From Pseudomonas marginalis (GTDB lineage Bacteria; Pseudomonadota; Gammaproteobacteria; Pseudomonadales; Pseudomonadaceae), in NCBI RefSeq assembly GCF_008692035.1, contig NZ_VTFG01000002.1, forward strand, positions 434,001 to 498,000: a DNA stretch of 64,000 bases, given 5' to 3'. The position numbers were made by a program, and so were the translations under genes. How positions within the stretch are numbered: the stretch's first letter is position 1; the number at the start of each line of letters is the position of its first letter. This document shows positions 10,101-16,882 of the stretch, in pieces. The notes beneath the pieces were generated by a model that searched no databases, was not told where the DNA came from, and saw only the letters and a list, made by a program, of their open reading frames with translations.

Positions 10101-11830
10101 ATGGCAGTCAGCTCGTTACCCGTTACGAGCGCGATCACGCCGGACGCCTCGTACGAAAAACCCTGCCCGACGCCAGCGTTGTTGAATATGCCTACGACCG
10201 CCAGGGCAACCTGCTCAGCGTCGACGACGGCCATTGGGCGCTGGCCTACGAATACGATCAACAAAACCGCCTCACCGCCGAACATCAGGGCTGGGGCACC
10301 TTGCGCTACGGCTACGACGCCTGCGGCCAGCTTCAACACCTGCGCCTGCCGGACAACAACCGCCTGGTGTTCAACCACAGCAAAGGCGGCCACCTCGCCA
10401 CCATCGAATTAAACGGCGCGCTGCTGACGTCTCACCTATTCAAGGCCGGCCAGGAACATCAGCGCCAACAAGGCCAACTCCTCAGCCACTACCACTACGA
10501 CGACCAACACCGCCTGCACGCCCACGCAATCACCCAGCAACAAGACCACCTCTACCAACGCCAATACGACTACGACAAAACCGGCAACCTCACCCGCCTG
10601 CTCGACACCCGCAAAGGCGAACACCACTACCACTACGACCCGCTAGGCCGCCTCACCCGCGCCGACCACTCCCAAGACCTGCAGGAACGCTTCGGCCACA
10701 CCCCGGCCGGCAACCTGCTCATGCAAGACCGCCCCGGCCCCGATATCGTCGCCGGCAACCGCCTGATGATCCAGGGTGACCGTTACTACGACTATGACGC
10801 CTTCGGCAACCTGATCCGTGAACGGCGGGGTCGTGGGCACGCACTCGTCACCGAATACCGCTACGACTGCCAGCACCGGCTGATCGGCATCACCCAACCC
10901 AACGGCCAAATCGCCAACTATTGCTACGACCCGTTTGGGCGACGCATCAGCAAAACCGTGGACGGCATAACCACGGAGTTTTTCTGGCAAGGCGACAGGC
11001 TGATTGCCGAACACCATGCAGACCGCCATCGCAGCTATCTCTACGAACCCGACAGCTTTCGCCCGCTGGTTTTGTTGGAAGGCTTCGGCCCAAAAAACAC
11101 CAAAGCCTTTCACTACCAACTCGACCACCTCGGCACACCACAGGAACTGACAGACCCAGAGGGCGACATCGTCTGGTCCGCGCACTACCGCGCCTACGGC
11201 CAGATCAGCCGACTCGACAAAGGCACAATCGACAACCCGCTACGTTTTCAGGGGCAGTACTTTGATCAGGAAAGCGGGCTGCACTACAACCGTCATCGCT
11301 ACTACAATCCGGATATTGGGTGTTACCTGACGCCTGATCCGGTGAAGTTGGCGGGTGGGATCAACGCGTATCAGTACGTGACTAACCCGACCGGATGGTT
11401 AGATCCGTTAGGGTTAGCTTGCACTTCTGGGAGCTGCCCTCCGCCACACACCGGAAACACGTGGGAGTTTAACTCCGATGTAGATCTGGACTGGCGCAAA
11501 CAAGACCGCAACAGCTACGAGCAAATGCACACGGGTTTAGATGAAGCCTTTCGCAGAACAGGCATATCAAGGGATGAATACAGCGTATCCAAATGGGGTA
11601 AAGACCAATATGGAAAGTCATTTCCAACTGAATGGCGTGTCCAAAGCGGCCCAAATAGGGGGGCCGAGGTGAATATTGATGACCCAATACTTGTCCCAAG
11701 CAAAGAAGGGCCGAAATCACCTCATATTGGCTATCAAACCCCCGGAAAGAGAGCGGGCGGAGGGGCAAAAAGAGGTCATATACTTCTCAAACTGGTTCCC
11801 GTTAGCCGATCAAGAATTGGGATTCACTAA
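7142..11830 (+). CDS. Rhs-family polymorphic toxin
   Basis: The frame is 1562 residues from a TTG at 7142; an ATG at 7178 is the alternative start. The first ~420 residues form a helical region without a recognisable PAAR domain. A DUF6531-like segment follows (about 423-500, NGCPVSMVTGEELL), then many YD repeats (YDDAGRL, YDKTGNL, YDPLGRL; about 605-1350) and the Rhs core signature (RFQGQYFDQESGLHYNRHRYY, ending at DPLGLA near residue 1424). The last ~137 residues are the variable tip, visibly more AT-rich than the core. The tip contains HIGYQTPGKR and RGHILL and may belong to a predicted RNase-type toxin family (type 47 at low confidence). No vgrG or chaperone gene is adjacent. The product is expected to encapsulate the tip and deliver it to competitors. 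Confidence 0.85.
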   Translation: MIPVIASFVLAPMDAKAPDVERVFRDLRDCLNTFDEWAEGFLSASALEVDQVFKVGEEVALVAPASSKTPSNTVARCDAQGSLTLVHMFESTRFVPIGNTPVMLQAIAQDGSPLGAPLHRTIGPGGILEITECDRNQPYQITFYPNVSKDHVKALYGSYQSVIAGLESRLHEEWTKTFQPLWDDFANATPPERSAMQGLAFSSGMAKALYNLWDNVKQLYDLLADLKANSQKLLAYISQTELDELLRLGNDTIAKGLLVLSDEPLLFIYVSAMVSWLRLLPPPEMYEVLGEISGEVLINLFLIWATRGMGVQIRLGAQVLGHIKSGRARQWLERLADQLVGPTLDAHVEAVKPLLLGGPATAIKTVPVAPLKAGEHVVSNPVPAVRNKTQKTVLVRQEPVDDVPVSGKNPNGDAAASSDKTVTNGCPVSMVTGEELLTLTDGTLDGILPFEWTRLYRTSAVEVDGGLGFGWSHSLAHRLAVSGDSVVWTDHENRSIEFPLPTVARPAITNSLAEAAIYLGTSPDELVLAQASRFYHFRDGVLVSISDAYDNRLRISRDFLGRIERLDNGAGCALFLRYSSGHIVAVDYQVQRAKGYEPYEWVTEQNVVSYAYDDAGRLVSATNAVGESEVYRYDDQHVILERGLAGGASFFWEWERSGKAARCVRHWASFSQMDTRYAWGDDGRVTLHNADGSQEVYAHDDRARLVQRIDPDGAQHFKSYDAKGRLTVEQDPLGSVTAYQYDEAGRLVALFPGDDEPTSYEHDNGFVRVVRRGLAVWKYERNDQGDVIRKIDPDGHVTDYSYDKYGQLVGVWYPDHSCQRLVWNERGQLVEEQLPNGGIKRYRYDDLGRQVAREDEHGALTQYQWDSVGRLVRVVLPGGACREYSYNPYGKITAERDELGHVIRYEYADGLHLISRRINADGSQVKYRYDNARLLLTEIENEVGETYRLAYHPNGLIQQETGFDGQRTAYVYDLNGNLQEKTEHGDDGSQLVTRYERDHAGRLVRKTLPDASVVEYAYDRQGNLLSVDDGHWALAYEYDQQNRLTAEHQGWGTLRYGYDACGQLQHLRLPDNNRLVFNHSKGGHLATIELNGALLTSHLFKAGQEHQRQQGQLLSHYHYDDQHRLHAHAITQQQDHLYQRQYDYDKTGNLTRLLDTRKGEHHYHYDPLGRLTRADHSQDLQERFGHTPAGNLLMQDRPGPDIVAGNRLMIQGDRYYDYDAFGNLIRERRGRGHALVTEYRYDCQHRLIGITQPNGQIANYCYDPFGRRISKTVDGITTEFFWQGDRLIAEHHADRHRSYLYEPDSFRPLVLLEGFGPKNTKAFHYQLDHLGTPQELTDPEGDIVWSAHYRAYGQISRLDKGTIDNPLRFQGQYFDQESGLHYNRHRYYNPDIGCYLTPDPVKLAGGINAYQYVTNPTGWLDPLGLACTSGSCPPPHTGNTWEFNSDVDLDWRKQDRNSYEQMHTGLDEAFRRTGISRDEYSVSKWGKDQYGKSFPTEWRVQSGPNRGAEVNIDDPILVPSKEGPKSPHIGYQTPGKRAGGGAKRGHILLKLVPVSRSRIGIH

Positions 11831-12219
11831 TGAGTTATCTGGAAGAAGAAATAGATGATGCTTTCAGGAGCTTAGAAATAAACTCTAGAAAACTTCAGAC
11901 ATACGAAACCACAACATTAATAAATAACCTGACAAAGAAGTTCTTCAAGTCCGAGAGCAGCTTCCTCGACCCCGTCGAACTGAACGAGAAAAACTCAGAG
12001 CACAACCCCAATTTCTGGAAGGAAATACAGTACCGCATTAACCAAAAAGACCTGATTTTGTTGGTACTTGATTCAACATACTCGGGCTGGGAAATCGACA
12101 ATGCGCAGGATATAGCCTCTATCTTAGGTGAAACGACCGGATATCCGTTCTGGGTGACGGATAGCAAACTCACGTTTCTGGTGCACATGGATGATCATGA
12201 CTGCGTTATTTGGGCTTGA
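11830..12219 (+). CDS. Presumptive immunity protein of the Rhs toxin
   Basis: A 129-residue acidic, soluble protein whose ATG shares one base with the rhs stop (TAATG), the classic arrangement of a toxin tip and its cognate immunity gene. I do not recognise the family. Visible features are a helical N-terminal half (YLEEEIDDAFRSLEINSRKL) and a WEIDNAQDIASILGETTGYPF segment near the C-terminus. Base composition is AT-rich like the toxin tip and unlike the rhs core, which suggests the tip and immunity gene were acquired together. The immunity role is inferred only from position. Confidence 0.6.
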   Translation: MSYLEEEIDDAFRSLEINSRKLQTYETTTLINNLTKKFFKSESSFLDPVELNEKNSEHNPNFWKEIQYRINQKDLILLVLDSTYSGWEIDNAQDIASILGETTGYPFWVTDSKLTFLVHMDDHDCVIWA

Positions 12220-12336
12220 AGATGGTTTGCCACAACTGGCCCTCTATCACCGTCATAGCCAACCCCAATTCGCCCACCCGCCCACCCCCACCTAAACTCT
12301 CCCCATGTTATTTCAACGGACAGAGGGTTCACCATC

Positions 12337-12699
12337 ATGGGCAAACGTCATCCCAATCTCCCCGCCTGGCAATGGCGTAACTACCCGCAAAACCATCAGC
12401 ACCCGACCAACCTGGCGTTGCACCTGATTGCCGTGCCGTTGTTTATCATCGGGTTTCTGTTGATTGTATCCGGAGTGTTCAGCCTGAGCCTGGCCAGTTT
12501 CGCCATTGGCGTAGTCGGCATCCTCGCTGGCCTGGCGTTGCAGCGTCATGGCCATAGCCTGGAAGCCGAGGCCGGTGAGCCGTTCAGTGATCGTAAAGAC
12601 GCAGTACAGCGCCTGGTGGTCGAGCAGTTCCTGACGTTCCCGCGCTTTGTGTTGAGCGGTGGCTGGTGGCGTGCCTGGCGGCTGCGCCACCGTCACTGA
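12337..12699 (+). CDS. Mpo1-like (DUF962) membrane protein
   Basis: A 120-residue protein with two hydrophobic segments (about 28-46 and 50-66). It has the histidine-bearing motifs of the Mpo1/DUF962 group: HPTNLALHLIAVP before the first helix and LQRHGHSLE after the second. Yeast Mpo1 is an Fe(II)-dependent dioxygenase acting on 2-hydroxy fatty acids; whether the short bacterial form does so is not shown. The short version is common in Pseudomonas. The gene ends three bases from the convergent thioesterase gene. Confidence 0.7.
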   Translation: MGKRHPNLPAWQWRNYPQNHQHPTNLALHLIAVPLFIIGFLLIVSGVFSLSLASFAIGVVGILAGLALQRHGHSLEAEAGEPFSDRKDAVQRLVVEQFLTFPRFVLSGGWWRAWRLRHRH

Positions 12700-12702
12700 C
12701 GA

Positions 12703-13500
12703 TCAGGCGAAGACCACCACGGTCTGGCGGCTGAGGGCGATCAACGCACCGGTTGGGCTCCACAGCGCGGCGGCGGCGTGACCGTAGCCGTCGCGCGCAT
12801 GTTCGATGCTGACGTGGTACTGGCACCAGTCCAGGGTCGTCAATTCCTGCAACGGTTGGATGAATTCGATGGTCCAGGTCAGGGTGCTGCCCGGAGCGGG
12901 CTTTTTCAGGTGCGGCAGCAGCGCCGGTGGCCAAGCGTCGACCAGGGCGAGGATATGCGCTTCGGTCAGCGGTTCTTCCTTCACATCCCCGCGCAAGCGA
13001 ACCCACCCGCCCATCTCGCGGGATTTATTCCCGGTAAACGGCAAACCGCCAACGCTCCAGCGCATCGCCAGGTGGCGCATGAACTCAGGCGTGACGCCCT
13101 TGATATAGGGCAGTTCCTGGCACTCATCCCAGTGCTTGAACGTCGGCGGCGGCTCGCTGGCCACATCGATTTCCGACTCGCGGGATGCGCCAAAACTTGC
13201 CTGTACCAGGGTCGCGACCTCACCGTTCTGCACAACCCGGCCGAGCAACTGGCTGACCGCCTTGCCTTCACGCAACACTTCGACTTGATAGCTGGCGGGT
13301 ACATCGGGCGCGACCGGGCCAACGAAGGTGATCGCAAGCGAGCGCAATGGGCGGTCCGTCGGCACCTGGGCGCGCAAGGCTTCGTATTGCAACGCAGCAA
13401 CCAGGCCACCGAACGTGGCGCGGCCCTGGGCCCATTCAGCGGGAATGGTGACATCCAGCGGGTTGCTTCGGGCGGCGTCGAGCAAATCACTAAAGCGCAT
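12703..13500 (-). CDS. Acyl-CoA thioesterase family protein (TesB-like double hotdog)
   Basis: The 265-residue protein has two hotdog halves. The N-terminal half contains FGGLVAALQYEALRAQ, the segment that forms the central helix of the hotdog fold. The C-terminal half has TLTWTIEFIQPL and ends GALIALSRQTVVVFA, typical of the TesB/4HBT_3 type. It should hydrolyse acyl-CoA thioesters in the cytoplasm; chain preference cannot be read. A GAGG box precedes the ATG at 13500. It appears monocistronic. Confidence 0.8.
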   Translation of the reverse strand: MRFSDLLDAARSNPLDVTIPAEWAQGRATFGGLVAALQYEALRAQVPTDRPLRSLAITFVGPVAPDVPASYQVEVLREGKAVSQLLGRVVQNGEVATLVQASFGASRESEIDVASEPPPTFKHWDECQELPYIKGVTPEFMRHLAMRWSVGGLPFTGNKSREMGGWVRLRGDVKEEPLTEAHILALVDAWPPALLPHLKKPAPGSTLTWTIEFIQPLQELTTLDWCQYHVSIEHARDGYGHAAAALWSPTGALIALSRQTVVVFA

Positions 13501-13590
13501 GGCGACCTCACATCAAAAGAAACAGATGGGCGATCTTAACCAGCGCGCAGCCAAGGTACAGCGCTTATTCCGGCCAAAAGCCGGACCGAT

Positions 13591-14352
13591 TTAGAAACAA
13601 TCCGCGCTGAGTTTGTCCAGCACGCGATCCGCCTGCCCTTCGGCCTTGGCCATGGTGCGATGCCATATCGCAACGCAAGGCTGCAGATCGGCTTGATGTT
13701 CGGCCTGGGCCAACCATTGCCAGCAGTCATGCCAATCACCCAGTGCCGCTTGGGCTTTCTTCAGGCGTGGCAGGGCATTGGCGGGCAACTTATCCAGCTG
13801 GGGGTAAGCCTCGGCGGCATAGCGCACACGCTTGATCAACAAGCGCAAACGGTGGCGATCATGGTCTGGATCTTTCAGCGCTTGATCGAGTTTCTGCCAT
13901 TGCCTGGCCAGGCGCTTCTCAATGCGCGGTCGCAAACCCTTGAGCAATTTCTGGTGCTCCGAGGCGCGGATAAAGCGCGGGAATGCATCAAGGATCAGCA
14001 GCAGATGGGCAACTTCCGGGCCCTGTGCCACCTGGCGATAGGCGTCGGGTTGCAGGCGCAGGCGTCGATCAGCGGCCTCGTGATAACCATGCTGATGCAA
14101 ATACGCCGCCAGCACCTCTCGGTCGCGCAGCGGCGTCGTCAACTGGCCGACCGTGCCGGCGGCCAATTCAAGCTGTTCCACACCCGGCAGCCCGCGCAAA
14201 GGACGCAACAGACTGCGCAGGCGGCGCACGGTGGTGCGCAGATCATGCAAGGCTTCATCATCGGTGACGGCAGCGAGGCGAGCCTGGCAGCTCAGTAACC
14301 CTACTTCCAGGCCAATGACCTGAGCGACTAACTGATCGACCAAAGATGACAT
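13591..14352 (-). CDS. CHAD domain-containing protein
   Basis: A 253-residue all-helical basic protein with the conserved histidine/arginine pattern of CHAD domains: ALHDLRTTVRRLRSLLR near residue 35 and HRLRLLIKRVRYAAEAY near 165. CHAD domains bind inorganic polyphosphate. No CYTH partner domain is fused or adjacent here, so an enzymatic role is unlikely and polyphosphate binding is the inferred function. The ATG at 14352 follows a GAGGG-like box. It lies upstream of the thioesterase gene on the same strand. Confidence 0.8.
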   Translation of the reverse strand: MSSLVDQLVAQVIGLEVGLLSCQARLAAVTDDEALHDLRTTVRRLRSLLRPLRGLPGVEQLELAAGTVGQLTTPLRDREVLAAYLHQHGYHEAADRRLRLQPDAYRQVAQGPEVAHLLLILDAFPRFIRASEHQKLLKGLRPRIEKRLARQWQKLDQALKDPDHDRHRLRLLIKRVRYAAEAYPQLDKLPANALPRLKKAQAALGDWHDCWQWLAQAEHQADLQPCVAIWHRTMAKAEGQADRVLDKLSADCF

Positions 14353-14396
14353 CCCGCCCTCACTCTCAGATGAAAAATCCCACTCTGCGCTGCACG

Positions 14397-14675
14397 TTAA
14401 CGCCCGGCGCGCGACTCACGAATATAGAACCGCGCTTTTTCGGCCTTGTTGGAGCAGCCTTCAAACGCCTCGAATTGCTGCTGGGTCTTGGCGCCAGTCA
14501 ACAACGACAAGGCCTTGGAGTAGCTGACGGTGCCGGCAAAACCTTCGGCCTTGGCCAGGTCGAGCTCTTTCCAGGCGGCATCCAATTGCGAGCCACAGCT
14601 GTCGCGGTATGCGGTTTTCCCGGCACAACCCGCCAGGGCCAACATGATCACAGGCACACACATCCAGGCTTTCAT
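14397..14675 (-). CDS. Small lipoprotein (92 aa)
   Basis: The sequence opens with a lipoprotein signal peptide (MKAWMCVPVIMLALAGC) and an LAGC lipobox, so it should be exported and acylated. The mature part is helical with two further cysteines (RDSCGSQ, FEGCSNK) that could pair. The rest (AAWKELDLAKAEGFAGTVSYSKAL) is typical of a small pseudomonad envelope lipoprotein of unknown function. The frame stays open to 14894, but the signal peptide fixes the start at 14675. Confidence 0.7.
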   Translation of the reverse strand: MKAWMCVPVIMLALAGCAGKTAYRDSCGSQLDAAWKELDLAKAEGFAGTVSYSKALSLLTGAKTQQQFEAFEGCSNKAEKARFYIRESRAGR

Positions 14676-14892
14676 CGATGACACCTCAAAATAAAGAAAA
14701 ACAGTCGTACGCTGTAAGACGTTGCCTACAAGAAAAAGTGCCTTGTCCTTAGCCTGAAATCGGTAGTACCTATTGCCAGAGCATACCCGAGCCTGGGCGC
14801 TATTCTTGAAAAATATTGCCAGGCGCAACGAAGATTGAAGCGGCCCCCAAAATAGGCGCATTGTGGGCCCCCGTTTATGAAGGACATCGACC

Positions 14893-15930
14893 ATGAAGAA
14901 ACGTGTTGCCTTGGTGTTGGGTTCCGGCGGGGCCCGGGGCTACGCCCATATCGGGGTGATCGAGGAAATCGAACGGCGCGGCTACGACATCGCCTGTATC
15001 GCCGGTTGCTCCATGGGTGCCGTGGTGGGCGGGATCTACGCCGCGGGCAAACTGGACGAGTATCGAAACTGGATTGAAAGCCTCGACTACCTCGACGTGC
15101 TGCGCCTGGTGGACGTGAGTTTCCGCCTTGGGGCGATTCGTGGCGAAAAGGTCTTCGGGCAAATCCGCAAGATCGTCGGCGAGATCAATATCGAAGAGCT
15201 GCGCATCCCCTACACCGCCGTTGCCACCGACCTGACCAACCAACAGGAAATCTGGTTCCAGGAAGGCTGCCTGCACCAGGCCATGCGCGCCTCGGCGGCG
15301 ATTCCCAGCCTGTTCACCCCGGTGATGCAAGGCAACCGCATGCTGGTGGACGGAGGCCTGCTCAACCCGCTGCCGATCGTGCCGGTGGTGTCGAGCCATT
15401 GTGACTTGATCATCGCGGTCAACCTCAACGCCACCAACCAGAAACACTACCAGTTGCCGGTGATCCAGCGCCCGCCGGCATTCAAGAGCCGCTTCAACAG
15501 CCTGGCGAAATCACTGGGTTCGCACCTGCCGTTTCGCCGCAAGCAGGCCGAGCAGTTGATGAAACTTGAGCAGGAAGCCTTGCAGGCCCAGGCGGCCGAG
15601 ATCAATCCGTGGCTGGAGTCGGCCGAACCCGAATCCCAGCAACCTGCCGCCGCTCCGGAAAAGCCGGGGGCGCCGAAGTCGGCCACCGGTTCATTCATCA
15701 TCGATAACGTCGGGCCGGCGTCATTGCTGGATCTGATCAACCAGAGTTTCGAGGTGATGCAGACTTCGCTGGCGCAATACAAGATCGCGGGCTACCCGCC
15801 GGATGTACTGATCAACGTGCCGAAGCGGGTGTGCCGGTTTTTCGAGTTCTACAAGGCGCCGGAGTTGATCGCACTTGGGCGGGAAATTGCCAGTGATACC
15901 CTGGATCGCTATGAGAGTGAGCAGCGCTGA
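14893..15930 (+). CDS. Patatin-like phospholipase (RssA/NTE family)
   Basis: A 345-residue protein with all three patatin signatures. These are the glycine-rich oxyanion loop GSGGARGYAHIG (about residues 10-21), the nucleophile elbow GCSMG (Ser about 38), and the catalytic Asp in DGGLLNPLP (about 153). It should be a Ser-Asp dyad lipid acyl hydrolase. The C-terminal ~120 residues, with a Pro/Ala-rich linker (QQPAAAPEKPGAP), are an extension not needed for the fold. It ends upstream of a large inverted repeat that may terminate transcription. Confidence 0.85.
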   Translation: MKKRVALVLGSGGARGYAHIGVIEEIERRGYDIACIAGCSMGAVVGGIYAAGKLDEYRNWIESLDYLDVLRLVDVSFRLGAIRGEKVFGQIRKIVGEINIEELRIPYTAVATDLTNQQEIWFQEGCLHQAMRASAAIPSLFTPVMQGNRMLVDGGLLNPLPIVPVVSSHCDLIIAVNLNATNQKHYQLPVIQRPPAFKSRFNSLAKSLGSHLPFRRKQAEQLMKLEQEALQAQAAEINPWLESAEPESQQPAAAPEKPGAPKSATGSFIIDNVGPASLLDLINQSFEVMQTSLAQYKIAGYPPDVLINVPKRVCRFFEFYKAPELIALGREIASDTLDRYESEQR

Positions 15931-15951
15931 GACAGCTGTGTCGCTAGAGCC

Positions 15952-16085
15952 GTGGTGAGCGGGCTTGCCCCGCGTTGGGCTGCGCAGCGGCCCCACTCAA
16001 TGAGGAGCGCGCAGTGTCAGGTACTCCTTTGGGCCTGGTTTTGGGGCTGCTACGCAGCCCAGCGCGGGGCAAGCCCGCTCACCAC
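15952..16085. repeat. REP-like inverted repeat pair between patatin gene and kdpE
   Basis: Two 43-base arms (15952-15994 and 16043-16085) are inverted copies differing at only three positions, separated by 48 bases. Each contains the CGGGCTTGCCCCGCG core typical of Pseudomonas REP sequences. It lies between convergent genes and may act as a bidirectional terminator or mRNA stabiliser. Confidence 0.8.
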
Positions 16086-16139
16086 AGAATCCACAGAATC
16101 CACAGAACCACAGAACCACAGAACCACAGAACCACAGAG
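16082..16139. repeat. Short tandem repeat (8/9-bp units)
   Basis: Two 9-base units (CCACAGAAT) are followed by four 8-base units (CCACAGAA) and a final CCACAGAG, with no spacers. The array begins at the right arm of the REP pair. It is noncoding and a candidate variable-number locus. Confidence 0.85.
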
Positions 16140-16155
16140 AGGCTGACAGATCGCC

Positions 16156-16845
16156 TCAGGCACTCAATAATCGATACCCCACTCCAGCCTCGGTCACGAT
16201 AAACCTCGGCTGGGTCGGATCGTCCGCCAGCTTCTGGCGCAGATGCCCCACCACAATCCGCAGGTAGTGACTGTCGTCGGTGTGGGTCGGGCCCCAGATG
16301 TCCTTGAGCAGTTGCTGTTGGGTGATCACCCGTCCCGGATGCCGCGCCAGTTGTGCCAGCACCGCGTATTCCTTGCGGGTCAGTGCCACCTCGGCGCCGT
16401 CCAGCAGCACGCGGCGATAGGCCAGGTCCACCGTCAACGGGCCAAACTGCAGCGCCGCTTCCTGGGTCTCGCCCACCGGCGCCTGGCGCAACAAGGCGCG
16501 CACGCGGGCCAGGAACTCCTGGATGCCAAAGGGCTTGGTGACATAATCATTGGCGCCACCATCGAGGGCTTCGACTTTCTGCCCTTCGCTGGCCCGCACC
16601 GACAGCACCAGCACCGGCACCGTCGACCACTCACGAAACTCGCGCAACACCTGCTGGCCGTCCATGTCCGGCAGGCCCAGGTCGAGCACCAGCAAGTCGG
16701 GTTTGCTCAACGCCGCCTGGGCCAGGCCTTCGTTGCCGGTACCGGCCTCGATCACTTTGTAGCCCTGGGAGGCCAGGCTGATGCGCAGGAATTTGCGGAT
16801 CTGCGGTTCGTCATCAATGACTAAAATCGTCGCGGTCTGGCTCAT
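16156..16845 (-). CDS. kdpE: KdpE response regulator
   Basis: A 229-residue OmpR-type regulator. The receiver domain (about 5-120) has the acidic pair in DDEPQ, the phospho-acceptor Asp in LLVLDLGLPDMDG (about 54), and the conserved Lys in YVTKPF. The C-terminal winged helix (about 130-227) contains LTRKEYAVLAQLARHPGRV and DSHYLRIVVGHLRQKL. It is the partner of KdpD, 37 bp upstream, and should activate kdpFABC when K+ is limiting. I chose MSQTATILV at 16845; an in-frame ATG three codons earlier is possible. Its stop is close to the tandem repeat at 16082. Confidence 0.95.
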   Translation of the reverse strand: MSQTATILVIDDEPQIRKFLRISLASQGYKVIEAGTGNEGLAQAALSKPDLLVLDLGLPDMDGQQVLREFREWSTVPVLVLSVRASEGQKVEALDGGANDYVTKPFGIQEFLARVRALLRQAPVGETQEAALQFGPLTVDLAYRRVLLDGAEVALTRKEYAVLAQLARHPGRVITQQQLLKDIWGPTHTDDSHYLRIVVGHLRQKLADDPTQPRFIVTEAGVGYRLLSA

Positions 16846-16882
16846 GGCGTCCAATCAACATCCGAAGAGAAAACAGGGTAGC

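Noticed and set aside
11676..11858. 60-codon frame overlapping the rhs tip
   Set aside because: Out-of-frame shadow of the toxin tip; the TAATG junction supports the main frame.
16082..16139. Possible CRISPR array
   Set aside because: Units are 8-9 bp and contiguous with no spacers.
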